Shown here in pieces: positions 18,039 to 29,211 of a DNA stretch of 64,000 bases (positions are counted from its first letter, which is position 1; every line of letters begins with the position of its first letter). This stretch comes from Enterobacillus tribolii (GTDB taxonomy: Bacteria; Pseudomonadota; Gammaproteobacteria; Enterobacterales; Enterobacteriaceae), in NCBI RefSeq assembly GCF_003363015.1, contig NZ_QRAP01000008.1:184727-248726 (forward strand), in the 5' to 3' direction. The notes under the pieces were generated by a model, which saw only the letters and a list, made by a program, of their open reading frames with translations, was not told the DNA's origin and ran no database searches. The position numbers and the translations under genes were made by a program.

Positions 18039-18629
18039 TCAAAACAACCCGATTCCCCGGCTCAGGGCATCATCAAATTTCCCCCGGCGGATAAAACCGC
18101 CGCGAAAGCCTGCCGCCCTGCCGCCGTCTTCCAGGCGCTCAACCACCCAACCCGCGCTAAGCAAGGCTTGCAGGCACAAACATGAACGAGACAAACCATA
18201 AAGCATCAATCCGCCTGCCGCAGCCAGCGCCAGCCAGATGCCCCAATGCTGCACTCCGGCGCCCTGCGCCGCCAGCATCACGCAGGCAATCACCTGCAAC
18301 ACGATACGCACGGAAAACAACACGATAAAATAACGCCGCAGCGCTGCCTGCGACATAAATGCAGGGTTAGCCAGCGTATTCCGGGTTTCCCTCACCGGAA
18401 TGCCGTTCACATAGACCATCCATTCTTCACGGTTATCCGGCACCCGGATTTTCCCGCTCTCTTTTTTCCGGTGCAGATCCATAGAAACGACCACCGGGAA
18501 AACCAGCCCAACGGCAAAAAGATAAAACAGCAACGCGGATACGCCGAAAAACGACAGCCCCAACGCCAGCAGAACGGCCAGAAACAGCCTGCCGCTGTAG
18601 ATAAACGATCCCGTCGTTTGATAATTCAT
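18039..18629 (-). CDS. Hypothetical membrane protein (about four helices)
   Basis: The start at 18629 is preferred because AGGA lies 7 nt before it; the ATG two codons upstream is too close to that site. The protein is about 196 residues. Hydrophobic stretches occupy about 12-50 (two helices) and 100-160 (two or more), with a cytosolic-looking charged segment between them (around NREEWMVYVNG) and a basic tail. I do not recognise the family. It lies 17 nt before the YjaA-like gene and directly after the 249-residue membrane protein, so the three are probably one operon. Confidence 0.6.
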   Translation of the reverse strand: MNYQTTGSFIYSGRLFLAVLLALGLSFFGVSALLFYLFAVGLVFPVVVSMDLHRKKESGKIRVPDNREEWMVYVNGIPVRETRNTLANPAFMSQAALRRYFIVLFSVRIVLQVIACVMLAAQGAGVQHWGIWLALAAAGGLMLYGLSRSCLCLQALLSAGWVVERLEDGGRAAGFRGGFIRRGKFDDALSRGIGLF

Positions 18630-18642
18630 TGCCATGTCCTGC

Positions 18643-19392
18643 TTACCCCGGCAATAGCCCGCTAACGCACTCCTTCAGCATTCCGACGATGCATTCCGTG
18701 ACGCGGGCTTTGTTGATAAAAATATCCACCAGAAATAAAAAAATGACGCCGTTCCAGGCAAGGCAGGCATAGCCCACATAGTGGTTGTACAGCAGCGTAT
18801 GCAGCCAGTTTTGCCCGAACAGATAGAAGTAACCGGTGAGCGCCACCGTCGGCAGCATTAAGAACGCCGGCACCAGCAACGCTTTGACCTTGTCGCGCCG
18901 TACGCCCATCATTACGCTGAAAACGATAAAGATCGCGGCATTCATGCCGGTAAAGATACGGAATTCCCGCAGTAGTTTCCCGGTAACAGAGACATATTTC
19001 TCATAAACCAACGCGCGCAGTTTATTCGTCATGCGCGTCAGCACGGAAAAATGCCCGTCCGCCGCTTCAGGCTCTGCGGCGGGCATCGTTCCCGACTGAA
19101 CCTGCGCGACGACGGTATCGATCTGCGCTGAAAGGTTGTCGCTCAGATAACGCTTTGCCGCCGCAATCTCCCCGCCATACGCCTCCAGCAGGCGCTGCGC
19201 TTTTCCTGCCAGAAACGCGTCGTCATACGCAGCCGCCCGTTCCCTGACCTCGGTTTCAACCTGAGCGCGAACGAACGTCACGGCACTCTTCGTCACCCAC
19301 AGCGGATTCATCCATGACAGCAGCCACAGCGCGGAAAAAAACAAGGCAAACACCGCGCCGACCGGCAACAGAATCCTGCGTAACATAAACAT
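18643..19392 (-). CDS. Hypothetical membrane protein with large extracytoplasmic segment
   Basis: A 249-residue protein. One hydrophobic helix at about 6-28 is followed by a helical, alanine/glutamate-rich segment (about 35-150) likely to lie in the periplasm, then three C-terminal helices (about 148-235). No catalytic motif is visible and the family is not recognised. It is the first gene of the three-gene minus-strand operon. The hairpin at 19426-19441 lies between it and ybeL, suggesting a separate transcription unit. Confidence 0.6.
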   Translation of the reverse strand: MFMLRRILLPVGAVFALFFSALWLLSWMNPLWVTKSAVTFVRAQVETEVRERAAAYDDAFLAGKAQRLLEAYGGEIAAAKRYLSDNLSAQIDTVVAQVQSGTMPAAEPEAADGHFSVLTRMTNKLRALVYEKYVSVTGKLLREFRIFTGMNAAIFIVFSVMMGVRRDKVKALLVPAFLMLPTVALTGYFYLFGQNWLHTLLYNHYVGYACLAWNGVIFLFLVDIFINKARVTECIVGMLKECVSGLLPG

Positions 19393-19425
19393 CGCGCACT
19401 GACATCCCTGTATTTATTAGCGTGT

Positions 19426-19441
19426 CCCCGCAACGGCGGGG
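19426..19441 (-). terminator. Hairpin between ybeL and the membrane-protein operon
   Basis: CCCCGC (19426-19431) and GCGGGG (19436-19441) form a 6-bp GC stem with a four-base AACG loop, just after the ybeL stop on the minus strand. No T run follows, so it may be a weak terminator or an RNA-stabilising hairpin. Confidence 0.4.
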
Positions 19442-19450
19442 AGAACACCG

Positions 19451-19933
19451 TTAAGGCTGAAACGGCTTGCGCTGGAACTGATCATGCCCGCACTTCGGGC
19501 ACAGCGGCAGCACTTCCGGCGTGTAGAAATCCAGATTGTAATGGCACTTCTCACACACCAGATGCCCCAGCCCCACCATCTCGCCGCTGTGATACACCCC
19601 GTGATGGCTGATGTCCTTAAACACCTCGCGCCACTCCAGCTGGGTTTTATCCGTGATATCCGCCAGTTCCTGCCACAGGCTTTCTTTAATCACGCGCATG
19701 AACACGCCGTCGCCCAGCTCTTCCTTATTTTCCTCATAGCTGCGGGCGAACTCTTCCAGATCGCGGCGCACCGACTGCTTGACCTGCTCGATCTCTTGCG
19801 CGCTCAGGTCGCCCGCCGCACGCAAACGCTCCTCTGCGCTTTCAATCAATGCGTCAATGTCGCGCTCCCCGTTCTTCAGACGTTCGGACAGCGCGGCAAC
19901 CCACTCGCGGTAGTACTGAGCAACCTTGTTCAT
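19451..19933 (-). CDS. ybeL: Zinc-ribbon protein YbeL
   Basis: The 160-residue cytosolic protein belongs to the DUF1451/YbeL family. The N-terminal two thirds are helical and charged (coiled-coil-like). The C-terminus holds a zinc ribbon with two CxxC pairs: CEKC (about 126-129) and CPKC (about 146-149). It is divergent from leuS, as in E. coli. The function is not established. Confidence 0.9.
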   Translation of the reverse strand: MNKVAQYYREWVAALSERLKNGERDIDALIESAEERLRAAGDLSAQEIEQVKQSVRRDLEEFARSYEENKEELGDGVFMRVIKESLWQELADITDKTQLEWREVFKDISHHGVYHSGEMVGLGHLVCEKCHYNLDFYTPEVLPLCPKCGHDQFQRKPFQP

Positions 19934-20212
19934 ACTTTACCTCCGGCGATGAAAGCGTAATTTGTTATCTGATTCAGACTACTATAATTTTAGCCTCAGA
20001 TCCCAGCCCGCTTCGCCCATATAGGCCAACGGCGCCTTTTTATTTCTTCCCGCTGACGGCACGGAGAAAGAAATACCATTCCGGCGGCGCTTCCTGTTGT
20101 TGCCCGGCGGGCATATCGGCTATTCTATGCGGATCACAACATTCGGTTTATTTATCCAAAACAGACCCTGCTACAGGCGTAGCTGTTTTCACTTACAGGA
20201 CCACCAGCTGCC

Positions 20213-22795
20213 ATGCAAGAGCAATACCGTCCAGAGGACATAGAATCCGACGTTCAGCGTCATTGGGATGAGCACAAAACCTTTCAGGTCACCGAGCAAC
20301 CGGGCAAAGAAAAGTATTATTGCCTCTCCATGCTGCCGTACCCGTCAGGGCGCCTGCACATGGGCCACGTGCGCAACTACACCATCGGCGATGTGATCTC
20401 CCGCTATCAGCGCATGCAAGGCAAAAACGTGCTACAGCCCATCGGCTGGGATGCGTTCGGCCTGCCGGCGGAAGGCGCCGCGGTAAAAAACAACACCGCG
20501 CCGGCCCCCTGGACCTATGACAATATTGCCTACATGAAAAACCAGCTCAAACTGCTGGGCTTCGGCTATGACTGGAGCCGTGAGCTGGCGACCTGCGATC
20601 CGGATTACTATCGCTGGGAGCAGTGGTTCTTCACCAAGCTGTATGAAAAAGGCATGGTCTACAAGAAAACGTCGGCGGTGAACTGGTGCCCCAACGATCA
20701 GACCGTACTGGCTAACGAACAGGTGATCGACGGCTGCTGCTGGCGCTGCGACACCAAGGTCGAACGTAAAGAAATTCCGCAGTGGTTCATTAAAATCACC
20801 GACTACGCCGATCAACTGCTCAACGATCTCGACACGCTGGAAAGCTGGCCGGAACAGGTCAAAACCATGCAGCGCAACTGGATCGGCCGTTCCGAAGGGG
20901 TGGAAATCGAGTTTTCCGTCGCCGACAGCGACGAAAAGCTGTCCGTATACACCACCCGCCCGGACACCTTCATGGGCGTGACCTACCTGGCTATCGCCGC
21001 CGCTCACCCGCTGGCGCAGCAGGCCGCGCGCAATAACCCGGCGCTGGGCGATTTCATCGAAGAGTGCCGCAATACCAAAGTTGCCGAAGCCGACATGGCG
21101 ACGATGGAGAAAAAAGGCGTGCCGACCGGCTTCTACGCCATCCATCCGCTGAACGGCGAAAAAATCGAAATCTGGGCCGCCAACTTCGTATTGATGGACT
21201 ACGGCACCGGCGCCGTGATGGCCGTTCCGGGCCATGACCAGCGCGACCACGAATTCGCCAGCAAATATTCGCTGCCGATCAAGCCGGTGATCCTCAACGC
21301 CGACGGCCAGGCGCCGGATCTCTCCCGGGAAGCCTACACGGAAAAAGGCGTGCTGTTTAACTCCGGCGAATTCGACGGCCTCGCTTTCGACGCCGCCTTC
21401 AATGCCATCGCCGACAAGCTGATCGGCCTGGGCATCGGCGAGCGCAAGATCAACTACCGCCTGCGCGACTGGGGCGTATCGCGCCAGCGCTACTGGGGCG
21501 CGCCGATCCCGATGGTCACGCTGGAAGACGGCACCGTAATGCCGACGCCGGAAGATCAACTGCCGGTCATTCTGCCGGAAGACGTCGTGATGGACGGCAT
21601 CACCAGCCCAATCAAAGCCGATCCGAACTGGGCGAAAACCACGGTAAACGGCCAGCCGGCGCTGCGTGAAACCGACACCTTCGACACCTTCATGGAGTCA
21701 TCCTGGTACTACGCGCGCTATACCTGCCCGCAGTACGACAAAGGCATGCTGGACCCGGCCGCCGCCAACTACTGGCTGCCGGTCGATCAGTATGTCGGCG
21801 GTATCGAACACGCCATCATGCACCTGATGTACTTCCGCTTCTTCCACAAGCTGATGCGCGACGCCGGGCTGGTCACCTCCGACGAGCCGGCCAAGCGCCT
21901 GCTGTGTCAGGGTATGGTGCTGGCCGACGCGTTTTACTACACCGGCAGCAACGGCGAGCGCAACTGGGTTTCCCCGGTTGACGTTACCGTCGAACGCGAC
22001 GACAAGGGCCGCATCGTTAAGGCGCGTGATCCGGAAGGGCGCGAGCTGGTGTATGCCGGCATGAGCAAGATGTCCAAGTCGAAGAACAACGGCATCGACC
22101 CGCAGGTCATGGTAGAACGTTACGGCGCCGACACCGTGCGCCTGTTCATGATGTTCGCCTCCCCGGCCGAAATGACGCTGGAGTGGCAGGAGTCCGGCGT
22201 AGAAGGCGCCAACCGCTTCCTCAAGCGCGTATGGAAACTGGTGTACGAACACTGCCAGCGCGGCATAACCTCCGCACTGGACGTCGCTGCGCTGAACGAC
22301 GATCAAAAAGCGCTGCGCCGCGATCTGCACAAGACCATCGCCAAAGTCAGCGATGACATCGGCCGCCGTCAGACCTTCAACACCGCCATCGCGGCGATTA
22401 TGGAGCTGATGAACAAACTGGCGCGCGCGCCGCAGGAAGGCGAGCAGGATCGCGCCCTGATGCAGGAAGCCCTGCTGGCCGTGGTACGTATGCTTTATCC
22501 GTTCACCCCGCACGCCTGCTTTGAAATGTGGCGTTCGCTGGGCGGCCAGGGCGATATCGACGTCGCGCCGTGGCCGGTGGCGGACGACGAAGCCATGGTC
22601 GAAGACTCCAAGCTGGTGGTGGTGCAGGTTAACGGCAAAGTGCGCGGAAGAATCACCGTCGCCGCCGACGCCACCGAAGAGCAGGTGCGCGAGCGCGCCG
22701 CGCAAGAGCACCTGGTCGCCAAATATCTGGACGGCGTCACCGTTCGTAAGGTGATTTACGTCCCGGGCAAACTGCTTAACCTGGTTGTGGGTTGA
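20213..22795 (+). CDS. leuS: Leucyl-tRNA synthetase
   Basis: This 860-residue class I synthetase charges tRNA-Leu, including the leuW product encoded at 6028. The HIGH-type motif HMGH is at 49-52 and KMSKS at 619-623. The CP1 editing domain lies in between (about 220-420, with the threonine-rich TTRPDTFMG motif). The length equals E. coli LeuS (860). The stop overlaps an upstream possible lptE start, but lptE itself most likely begins 15 nt later. Confidence 0.98.
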   Translation: MQEQYRPEDIESDVQRHWDEHKTFQVTEQPGKEKYYCLSMLPYPSGRLHMGHVRNYTIGDVISRYQRMQGKNVLQPIGWDAFGLPAEGAAVKNNTAPAPWTYDNIAYMKNQLKLLGFGYDWSRELATCDPDYYRWEQWFFTKLYEKGMVYKKTSAVNWCPNDQTVLANEQVIDGCCWRCDTKVERKEIPQWFIKITDYADQLLNDLDTLESWPEQVKTMQRNWIGRSEGVEIEFSVADSDEKLSVYTTRPDTFMGVTYLAIAAAHPLAQQAARNNPALGDFIEECRNTKVAEADMATMEKKGVPTGFYAIHPLNGEKIEIWAANFVLMDYGTGAVMAVPGHDQRDHEFASKYSLPIKPVILNADGQAPDLSREAYTEKGVLFNSGEFDGLAFDAAFNAIADKLIGLGIGERKINYRLRDWGVSRQRYWGAPIPMVTLEDGTVMPTPEDQLPVILPEDVVMDGITSPIKADPNWAKTTVNGQPALRETDTFDTFMESSWYYARYTCPQYDKGMLDPAAANYWLPVDQYVGGIEHAIMHLMYFRFFHKLMRDAGLVTSDEPAKRLLCQGMVLADAFYYTGSNGERNWVSPVDVTVERDDKGRIVKARDPEGRELVYAGMSKMSKSKNNGIDPQVMVERYGADTVRLFMMFASPAEMTLEWQESGVEGANRFLKRVWKLVYEHCQRGITSALDVAALNDDQKALRRDLHKTIAKVSDDIGRRQTFNTAIAAIMELMNKLARAPQEGEQDRALMQEALLAVVRMLYPFTPHACFEMWRSLGGQGDIDVAPWPVADDEAMVEDSKLVVVQVNGKVRGRITVAADATEEQVRERAAQEHLVAKYLDGVTVRKVIYVPGKLLNLVVG

Positions 22796-22809
22796 GACAA
22801 GGAGGAAGT

Positions 22810-23436
22810 GTGCGACACCGCATTATGACGTTGTTGCTGGGCCTGGCGGTGCTGGTCACCGCCGGCTGCGGATTTCATCTGCGCGGCAACACCCAGGTTC
22901 CGACAGAGTTCCAGAAAATCACGCTGACCAGCGGTGACCCGTATGGTCCGCTGACCCGTTCAATCCGCGAACAGCTGCGCCTGAGCGATGTCACCATCGT
23001 CGAGGACAATAAAGATGCGAAAGACGGCCAGGCCGCCGAAATTCCGTCGTTGCGCGTTCTGGGCGAGACCATCGGCAAAGACACCGTTTCTATCTTTAAA
23101 GACGGTAAAACCGCCGAGTACCAGATGGTGATGATCGTCAACGCGCAGGTTCTGGTGCGCGGCCACGACCTGTATCCGCTGACCGTGCGCGTTTACCGCT
23201 CGTTCTTCGATAACCCGCTGACCGCGCTGGCCAAGGACTCCGAGCAGGACATGATCATGCAGGAAATGCGTCAGCAGGCCGCCCAGCAACTGGTGCGTAA
23301 ACTGCTGTCGGTCCATGCCGCCGAGTTGCAAAACAACGACGCGCGCGTACAGGGTCAGGACGTCGTGATGCCCAAGGTGCAGAGCGCCAACGACTTTGCG
23401 CCGGCCGCCGGAAATAAAGACGCCGCCGCACAATGA
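22810..23436 (+). CDS. lptE: LPS-assembly lipoprotein LptE
   Basis: LptE plugs the LptD barrel and helps place lipopolysaccharide in the outer membrane. I chose the GTG at 22810, which has AAGGAGG (22799-22805) 4 nt upstream and matches the E. coli start; an in-frame TTG at 22792 overlaps leuS and lacks a site. This gives 208 residues with lipobox TAGC and lipidated Cys20. The C-terminal tail after about residue 170 is low-complexity. It is in the order leuS-lptE-holA with a 4-nt overlap to holA. Confidence 0.95.
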   Translation: MRHRIMTLLLGLAVLVTAGCGFHLRGNTQVPTEFQKITLTSGDPYGPLTRSIREQLRLSDVTIVEDNKDAKDGQAAEIPSLRVLGETIGKDTVSIFKDGKTAEYQMVMIVNAQVLVRGHDLYPLTVRVYRSFFDNPLTALAKDSEQDMIMQEMRQQAAQQLVRKLLSVHAAELQNNDARVQGQDVVMPKVQSANDFAPAAGNKDAAAQ

Positions 23437-24467
23437 CGCGCCTTTATCCTGAACAACTTGCCGCGCAGCTCCGTGAGGGGCTGCGCGCCTGTTATTTAGT
23501 GATGGGTAACGACCCTCTGCTGTTGCAGGAAAGCCAGGATTTAATCCGCCATCAGGCACAGCAGCAACACTTTTCCGAGCATTTCAGCTTTGCGCTGGAT
23601 GCCCATACCGACTGGGATGCGATTTTCAGCCTGTCCCAATCCATGAGTCTGTTCGCCAGCCGGCAAACGCTCACCCTGCACCTGCCGGAGAACGGCGCCA
23701 ATGCGGCAATGGGCGAGCAATTGCTCAAGCTGAGCACCCTGCTGCATGACGATCTCCTGCTGATCGTCCGGGGCGGAAAACCGACCCGTGCGCAGGAAAA
23801 CGCCGCCTGGTTCAAGGCCTTCAACGCCAACAGCATCTATATCACCTGCCAGACGCCGGAACAGGCGCAACTGCCGCGCTGGGTCGCCGCACGCGCCAAG
23901 TCCATGAACCTCCAGTTGGACAACGCCGCCGCGCAGTTATTGTGTTATTGCTACGAAGGAAACCTGCTGGCGCTGGCGCAGGCGCTGGAGCGTCTTTCCC
24001 TGCTCTATCCGGATCACAGCCTGACGCTGCCGCGCGTAGAGCAGGCGGTAAGCGATGCCGCCCACTTTTCGCCGTTCCACTGGATCGACGCCCTGCTGGG
24101 CGGTAAAAACAAACGCGCCTGGCATATTCTGCAACAGCTGCGTCAGGAAGACTGCGAGCCGGTGATCCTGCTGCGCACCCTGCAACGTGAGCTGATGCTG
24201 TTGCTGACGCTGCAACAACAGATGAGTTCAACGCCGCTGCGGACTTTGTTCGATCAGCACAAGGTCTGGCAAAACCGCCGCCCGTTGTTCACTAACGCGC
24301 TGCAACAGCTTTCCGCACACCAACTGCATCAGGCCGTCCATCAGCTGGCCCGGCTTGAAGTGACCGTGAAGCAGGATTACGGCCAGTCCGTCTGGAGCGG
24401 CCTGGAAACGCTGACCATGATATTGTGCGGTAAACCCTTACCCGAGAGTATGCTGAATGCCGAATGA
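23433..24467 (+). CDS. holA: DNA polymerase III delta subunit
   Basis: The 344-residue clamp-loader subunit opens the beta clamp. The N-terminal text ([20 protein letters not shown]) and the overall three-domain AAA+-like layout agree with E. coli HolA (343). The delta subunit naturally lacks a functional Walker A, as here. The start overlaps lptE by 4 nt and the stop overlaps nadD by 11 nt. Confidence 0.96.
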   Translation: MTRLYPEQLAAQLREGLRACYLVMGNDPLLLQESQDLIRHQAQQQHFSEHFSFALDAHTDWDAIFSLSQSMSLFASRQTLTLHLPENGANAAMGEQLLKLSTLLHDDLLLIVRGGKPTRAQENAAWFKAFNANSIYITCQTPEQAQLPRWVAARAKSMNLQLDNAAAQLLCYCYEGNLLALAQALERLSLLYPDHSLTLPRVEQAVSDAAHFSPFHWIDALLGGKNKRAWHILQQLRQEDCEPVILLRTLQRELMLLLTLQQQMSSTPLRTLFDQHKVWQNRRPLFTNALQQLSAHQLHQAVHQLARLEVTVKQDYGQSVWSGLETLTMILCGKPLPESMLNAE

Positions 24468-25119
24468 CAAGCCCGACACGCTGCCGCTGACGGCATTTTT
24501 TGGCGGAACCTTCGACCCCATTCATTATGGTCATCTGAAGCCGGTGACCGCGCTGGCGCAAGAAACCGGCCTGGAGCATGTGACGCTGCTGCCTAACCAC
24601 GTTCCGCCGCATCGTCCGCAGCCCGAGGCCAACGCGCAGCAACGGCTGAAAATGGTGGAACTGGCGATCGGCGGCAACCCGCTATTCTCCGTGGACGACC
24701 GCGAGCTGCACCGCACTACGCCGTCCTACACCATCGACACGCTGGAGGAATTGCGCCGCGAACGGGGCGCCGGCGCGCCGCTGGCGTTCATCATCGGCCA
24801 GGACTCCCTGCTGACCCTGCACAAATGGCACCGCTGGGAAGAGATCATCCACTTTTGCCACCTGCTGGTCTGCGCCCGCCCCGGCTATTCCGACACGCTC
24901 GACACGCCGGCGCTGCAGCAATGGCTGGAACGCCACCGGATTACCGATCCGCAGCAACTGCGCCGGCAACCCCATGGCTTCATCTACCTGGCCGATACGC
25001 CGCTGCTGGCGATCTCCGCCACCGACATCCGCCAGCGCCGCCATCAGGGCATCAGTTGCGACGATCTGCTGCCCCGTCCGGTACAACGTTATATCGAGTT
25101 ACAGGGCTTATACCGTTAG
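24457..25119 (+). CDS. nadD: Nicotinate-mononucleotide adenylyltransferase
   Basis: This 220-residue enzyme makes nicotinate adenine dinucleotide from NaMN and ATP in NAD synthesis. It has the nucleotidyltransferase motif [11 protein letters not shown] (about residues 12-22) and the late ISATDIRQR motif (about 183-191). In E. coli the next gene is cobC; here none is present and rsfS follows after 130 nt. Confidence 0.97.
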   Translation: MPNDKPDTLPLTAFFGGTFDPIHYGHLKPVTALAQETGLEHVTLLPNHVPPHRPQPEANAQQRLKMVELAIGGNPLFSVDDRELHRTTPSYTIDTLEELRRERGAGAPLAFIIGQDSLLTLHKWHRWEEIIHFCHLLVCARPGYSDTLDTPALQQWLERHRITDPQQLRRQPHGFIYLADTPLLAISATDIRQRRHQGISCDDLLPRPVQRYIELQGLYR

Positions 25120-25249
25120 CACCAGCCGCGTGTTATACTGCGCGGCCTGTTTTGCCAGACAGCCCCACCCCTGGTGAATGCCGCCGTTTGGCACGCAAAA
25201 TCTCCGTATATTCCGATTATGAAAACAGATACAACCCGAGGGGGAACCT

Positions 25250-25567
25250 TTGCAGGGTAAAATACTCCAAGATTTCGTTATTGATAAAATCGACGACATG
25301 AAAGGCCAGGACATTATTTCTCTGGACGTAACAGGGAAATCCAGCATCACGGATTGCATGGTGATCTGCACCGGCACCTCCAGCCGTCACGTTATGTCCA
25401 TCGCCGACCACGTAGCGCAGGAATCCCGCGCCGCCGGGCTTATGCCGTTGGGAATGGAAGGACAGAACGGCGCAGAGTGGATCGTCGTAGATCTGGGCGA
25501 CGTGATTGTGCATGTGATGCAGGAAGAAAGCCGTCGTTTGTACGAGCTGGAAAAGCTCTGGAGTTAA
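25250..25567 (+). CDS. rsfS: Ribosome silencing factor RsfS
   Basis: The 105-residue factor binds ribosomal protein L14 and blocks subunit joining in starved cells. It starts at a TTG, as does the E. coli gene, with GGGGGAA about 5 nt upstream. The conserved core includes [19 protein letters not shown] and [10 protein letters not shown]. It lies 6 nt before rlmH. Confidence 0.96.
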   Translation: MQGKILQDFVIDKIDDMKGQDIISLDVTGKSSITDCMVICTGTSSRHVMSIADHVAQESRAAGLMPLGMEGQNGAEWIVVDLGDVIVHVMQEESRRLYELEKLWS

Positions 25568-25573
25568 CGCACG

Positions 25574-26044
25574 GTGAAGCTGCAACTGGTTGCCGTCGGT
25601 ACCAAAATGCCGGACTGGGTACAAACGGGGTTTGACGACTATCTCAAACGTTTCCCCAAAGACATGCCGTTTGAATTAACGGAGGTTCCGGCCGGGAAAC
25701 GGGGCAAAAATGCCGACATCAAGCGCATTCTGGACAAAGAAGGGGAGCTGATGCTGGCCGCCGCGGGAAAAGGCAACCGCATCGTCACTCTGGATATTCC
25801 CGGCAAACCGTGGGATACCCCGGAGCTGGCCCGGCAGCTTGAGCGCTGGAAGCAGGACGGCCGCGACGTCAGCCTGCTGATCGGCGGGCCGGAAGGGCTG
25901 GCGCCCGCCTGCAAGGCGGCGGCGGAGCAAAGCTGGTCGCTGTCAGCGCTGACGTTGCCGCATCCGCTGGTGCGGGTTCTGGTAGCGGAAAGCCTGTACC
26001 GTGCCTGGAGCATCACGACGAACCATCCCTATCACAGGGAGTGA
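25574..26044 (+). CDS. rlmH: 23S rRNA pseudouridine-1915 N3-methyltransferase RlmH
   Basis: The 156-residue SPOUT methyltransferase modifies pseudouridine 1915 of helix 69. The start is GTG. The C-terminal knot motif includes [11 protein letters not shown] (about 101-111) and the [14 protein letters not shown] tail that closes the active site. It is cotranscribed with rsfS and lies before the mrdAB operon, as in E. coli. Confidence 0.97.
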   Translation: MKLQLVAVGTKMPDWVQTGFDDYLKRFPKDMPFELTEVPAGKRGKNADIKRILDKEGELMLAAAGKGNRIVTLDIPGKPWDTPELARQLERWKQDGRDVSLLIGGPEGLAPACKAAAEQSWSLSALTLPHPLVRVLVAESLYRAWSITTNHPYHRE

Positions 26045-26160
26045 TTCAGGCGCGGCGCATCAGCCCGCCTGGTTGTACCGATTATTACTGAATCGGTTAT
26101 TACATTATCGGTTACTGCAACCGAAGATTTACGCCTTAAGCATGAACATGACGGAACGGA

Positions 26161-28056
26161 ATGAAAATAGACGGTAAACCTTTTCGTGATTACTCAGCAG
26201 AATCCGCCCTGTTCATCCGGCGCGCCCTGGTGGCGCTGTTTGTCATCTTTATCCTGACCGGGATTCTTATCTTCAACCTGTACAGCATACAGGTCATGCG
26301 CTTCGAAGATTACCGCACCCGTTCTAACGAAAACCGCATCAAGCTGGTGCCGATCGCCCCCAGCCGCGGCATGATTTACGACCGCAACGGCATCCCGCTT
26401 GCCCTTAACCGCACCATCTATCAGTTGGAAGTGATGCCCGAGAAGGTCGAGAACCTGAAGGCAACGCTCGACGCCCTGCGCCCCATTGTCGATCTGACCG
26501 ACGACGATATCGCCAACTTTGAGAAAGAACGCAAGCGTTCGCGGCGGTTCACCTCTATTCCGGTCAAAATCGCGCTCAATGAAGTACAGGTGGCGCGTTT
26601 CGCCGTGAACCAGTTCAGCTTTCCCGGTTTTGAGGTCAAAGGCTACCAGCGGCGTTTTTACCCCTACAGCTCCGCCCTCACCCACGTGATAGGCTATGTT
26701 TCCAAGATTAACGAACGCGACGTCGAACGCCTGAATAAAGACGGCAAGCTGGCGAACTACGCCGCGACCCACGACATCGGCAAGCTGGGCATTGAACGCT
26801 ATTACGAAGATATTCTGCACGGCAAAACCGGCTACGAGGAGGTCGAAGTCAACAACCGCGGCCGCGTTATTCGTCAGTTGCATGAACAGCCTCCCCAGGC
26901 CGGTAAAGATATCTACCTGACCCTTGATCTGAACCTGCAACGCTATATCGAAAAACTGCTGGTCGGCAGCCGCGCCGCGGTGGTGGTCAGCGATCCGCGC
27001 AGCGGCGGAATTCTGGCGATGGTTTCAACGCCCAGCTATGACCCCAACCTGTTCGTGGACGGCATTTCCACCAAGGATTATCAGGGCCTGCTCAACGATC
27101 CCAACCGACCGCTGATCAACCGCGCCACACAGGGCGTCTATCCGCCGGCCTCCACGGTTAAGCCTTATATCGCCGTATCCGCACTCAGCGCCGGCGTGAT
27201 CACCCGTAACACCACGATTTTCGATCCCGGCTGGTGGCAGTTGCCCGGTTCGGAAAAACGCTACCGTGACTGGAAAAAGTGGGGTCACGGGCGGCTGAAC
27301 GTTACCAAATCCATCGAAGAATCCGCGGATACTTTCTTCTATCAGGTCGCCTACGACATGGGGATCGACCGCCTCTCCGAATGGCTGAGCAAATTCGGCT
27401 ACGGCGAATACACCGGCATCGATCTGGCGGAAGAACGCTCCGGCCTGATGCCGACGCGCGAATGGAAAATGAAGCGCTACAAAAAACCCTGGTATCAGGG
27501 CGACACCATCCCGGTCGGTATCGGTCAGGGATACTGGACCGCCACGCCGATCCAGATGTCCAAAGCGCTCAACACCCTGATCAACGACGGCAATATGAAG
27601 GTGCCGCACCTGTTGCTCAGCACCCGCATCGACGGCAAACTGGTGCCGTATCAGCAGAAAGAGGCGGTGCAGATCGGCGACATTCATTCCGGCTACTGGG
27701 AAATCGCCAAAGACGGCATGTACGGCGTCGCCAACCGCCCCAACGGTACCGCGCGCAAATACTTCTCCGGCGCGCCTTACAAAATTGCGGCCAAATCCGG
27801 TACTGCGCAGGTTTTCGGTTACGAAACCTATAACGCGCATACGCTGGCGGAACACCTGCGCGACCATAAACTGATGACGGCCTTCGCCCCGTACAGCGAT
27901 CCGAAAATCTCCGTTGCCATCATTCTGGAAAACGGCGGCGCCGGGCCGGCGGTGGGCACCATCGTCCGCCAAATCCTCGACCACATCATGCTGGGCGATA
28001 ATAACACTGACCTGCCGCCGGAAACGCCGCAGCCTCCGGGTACTCAGGGAGACTGA
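26161..28056 (+). CDS. mrdA: Penicillin-binding protein 2 (elongasome transpeptidase)
   Basis: PBP2 (631 residues; E. coli 633) cross-links peptidoglycan during cell elongation with RodA. A single N-terminal membrane helix (about 22-44) precedes the dimerisation domain and the transpeptidase domain. Active-site motifs are STVK with Ser331, SAD with Ser388 and KSGT with Lys545. It is the main target of mecillinam in the family. The next gene, rodA, follows after about 30 nt. Confidence 0.97.
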   Translation: MKIDGKPFRDYSAESALFIRRALVALFVIFILTGILIFNLYSIQVMRFEDYRTRSNENRIKLVPIAPSRGMIYDRNGIPLALNRTIYQLEVMPEKVENLKATLDALRPIVDLTDDDIANFEKERKRSRRFTSIPVKIALNEVQVARFAVNQFSFPGFEVKGYQRRFYPYSSALTHVIGYVSKINERDVERLNKDGKLANYAATHDIGKLGIERYYEDILHGKTGYEEVEVNNRGRVIRQLHEQPPQAGKDIYLTLDLNLQRYIEKLLVGSRAAVVVSDPRSGGILAMVSTPSYDPNLFVDGISTKDYQGLLNDPNRPLINRATQGVYPPASTVKPYIAVSALSAGVITRNTTIFDPGWWQLPGSEKRYRDWKKWGHGRLNVTKSIEESADTFFYQVAYDMGIDRLSEWLSKFGYGEYTGIDLAEERSGLMPTREWKMKRYKKPWYQGDTIPVGIGQGYWTATPIQMSKALNTLINDGNMKVPHLLLSTRIDGKLVPYQQKEAVQIGDIHSGYWEIAKDGMYGVANRPNGTARKYFSGAPYKIAAKSGTAQVFGYETYNAHTLAEHLRDHKLMTAFAPYSDPKISVAIILENGGAGPAVGTIVRQILDHIMLGDNNTDLPPETPQPPGTQGD

Positions 28057-28090
28057 CCCATCATGAACAGGTTTATAATTTACTATGACC

Positions 28091-29203
28091 ATGACTGATA
28101 ACCCGCAAAAACGCTCAATCTGGGCGAAAATGCACATCGACCTGCCTTTCCTGCTGTGCGTTCTGGCCGTGCTGGCTTACAGCGCCTTCGTGATGTGGAG
28201 CGCCAGCGGCCAGGATATCGACATGATGGAGCGTAAGGTCGGACAGATCTTCATGGGGCTGACGATCATGCTGGTCATGGCGCAAATCCCGCCGCGGGTC
28301 TATGAGAGCTGGGCGCCCTATCTGTACGTTTTCTGCGTACTGCTGCTGATTGCGGTAGATGCCTTCGGGCAAATCAGTAAAGGCGCGCAGCGCTGGCTCG
28401 ATCTCGGCGTGGTGCGCTTCCAGCCGTCGGAAATCGCCAAAATCGCCGTGCCGCTGATGGTCGCGCGTTTTATCAACCGCGACGTTTGCCCGCCTTCGCT
28501 GAAAAACACCGCCATCGCCCTGATCCTGATCTTCATGCCGACGCTGCTGGTGGCGGCACAGCCGGATCTCGGCACGTCTATTCTGGTCGCCGCTTCCGGC
28601 CTGTTCATTCTGTTCCTGGCAGGCATGAGCTGGCGTCTGATCCTGATCGCCGCCGTTCTGGTGGCGGCCTTTATCCCGGTGCTGTGGTTCTTCCTGATGC
28701 ATGACTATCAGCGGGATCGCGTCATGATGCTGCTCGACCCGGAAAGCGATCCGCTCGGCGCGGGCTACCACATCATCCAGTCTAAAATTGCCATCGGCTC
28801 CGGCGGCCTGTTCGGCAAAGGCTGGCTGCACGGTACGCAGTCACAGCTTGAATTCCTGCCGGAACGCCACACCGACTTCATTTTCGCCGTTCTGGCAGAA
28901 GAACTGGGGTTAATCGGCGTGCTGGTATTACTCGGCCTTTACCTGCTGTTGATCATCCGCGGGCTGATGATCGCCGCGCGCGCGCAGACCACCTTCGGGC
29001 GCGTTATGGTCGGCGGCCTGATGCTGATTCTCTTCGTTTATGTATTCGTAAATATCGGTATGGTAAGTGGAATTTTACCCGTGGTTGGCGTACCTTTGCC
29101 CCTGGTCAGCTACGGCGGCTCGGCGCTGATCGTATTAATGGCCGGGTTCGGCATCGTGATGTCGATACACACCCACAGAAAAATGTTATCCAAGAGCGTA
29201 TAG
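28091..29203 (+). CDS. mrdB: Rod-shape SEDS glycosyltransferase RodA
   Basis: This SEDS-family peptidoglycan polymerase works with PBP2. The ATG at 28091 gives 370 residues, the E. coli length; an ATG two codons earlier is also possible. About ten hydrophobic helices are present. Conserved segments include [27 protein letters not shown] (catalytic-region Asp) and the C-terminal [15 protein letters not shown]. Confidence 0.97.
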   Translation: MTDNPQKRSIWAKMHIDLPFLLCVLAVLAYSAFVMWSASGQDIDMMERKVGQIFMGLTIMLVMAQIPPRVYESWAPYLYVFCVLLLIAVDAFGQISKGAQRWLDLGVVRFQPSEIAKIAVPLMVARFINRDVCPPSLKNTAIALILIFMPTLLVAAQPDLGTSILVAASGLFILFLAGMSWRLILIAAVLVAAFIPVLWFFLMHDYQRDRVMMLLDPESDPLGAGYHIIQSKIAIGSGGLFGKGWLHGTQSQLEFLPERHTDFIFAVLAEELGLIGVLVLLGLYLLLIIRGLMIAARAQTTFGRVMVGGLMLILFVYVFVNIGMVSGILPVVGVPLPLVSYGGSALIVLMAGFGIVMSIHTHRKMLSKSV

Positions 29204-29211
29204 AGGTGACG

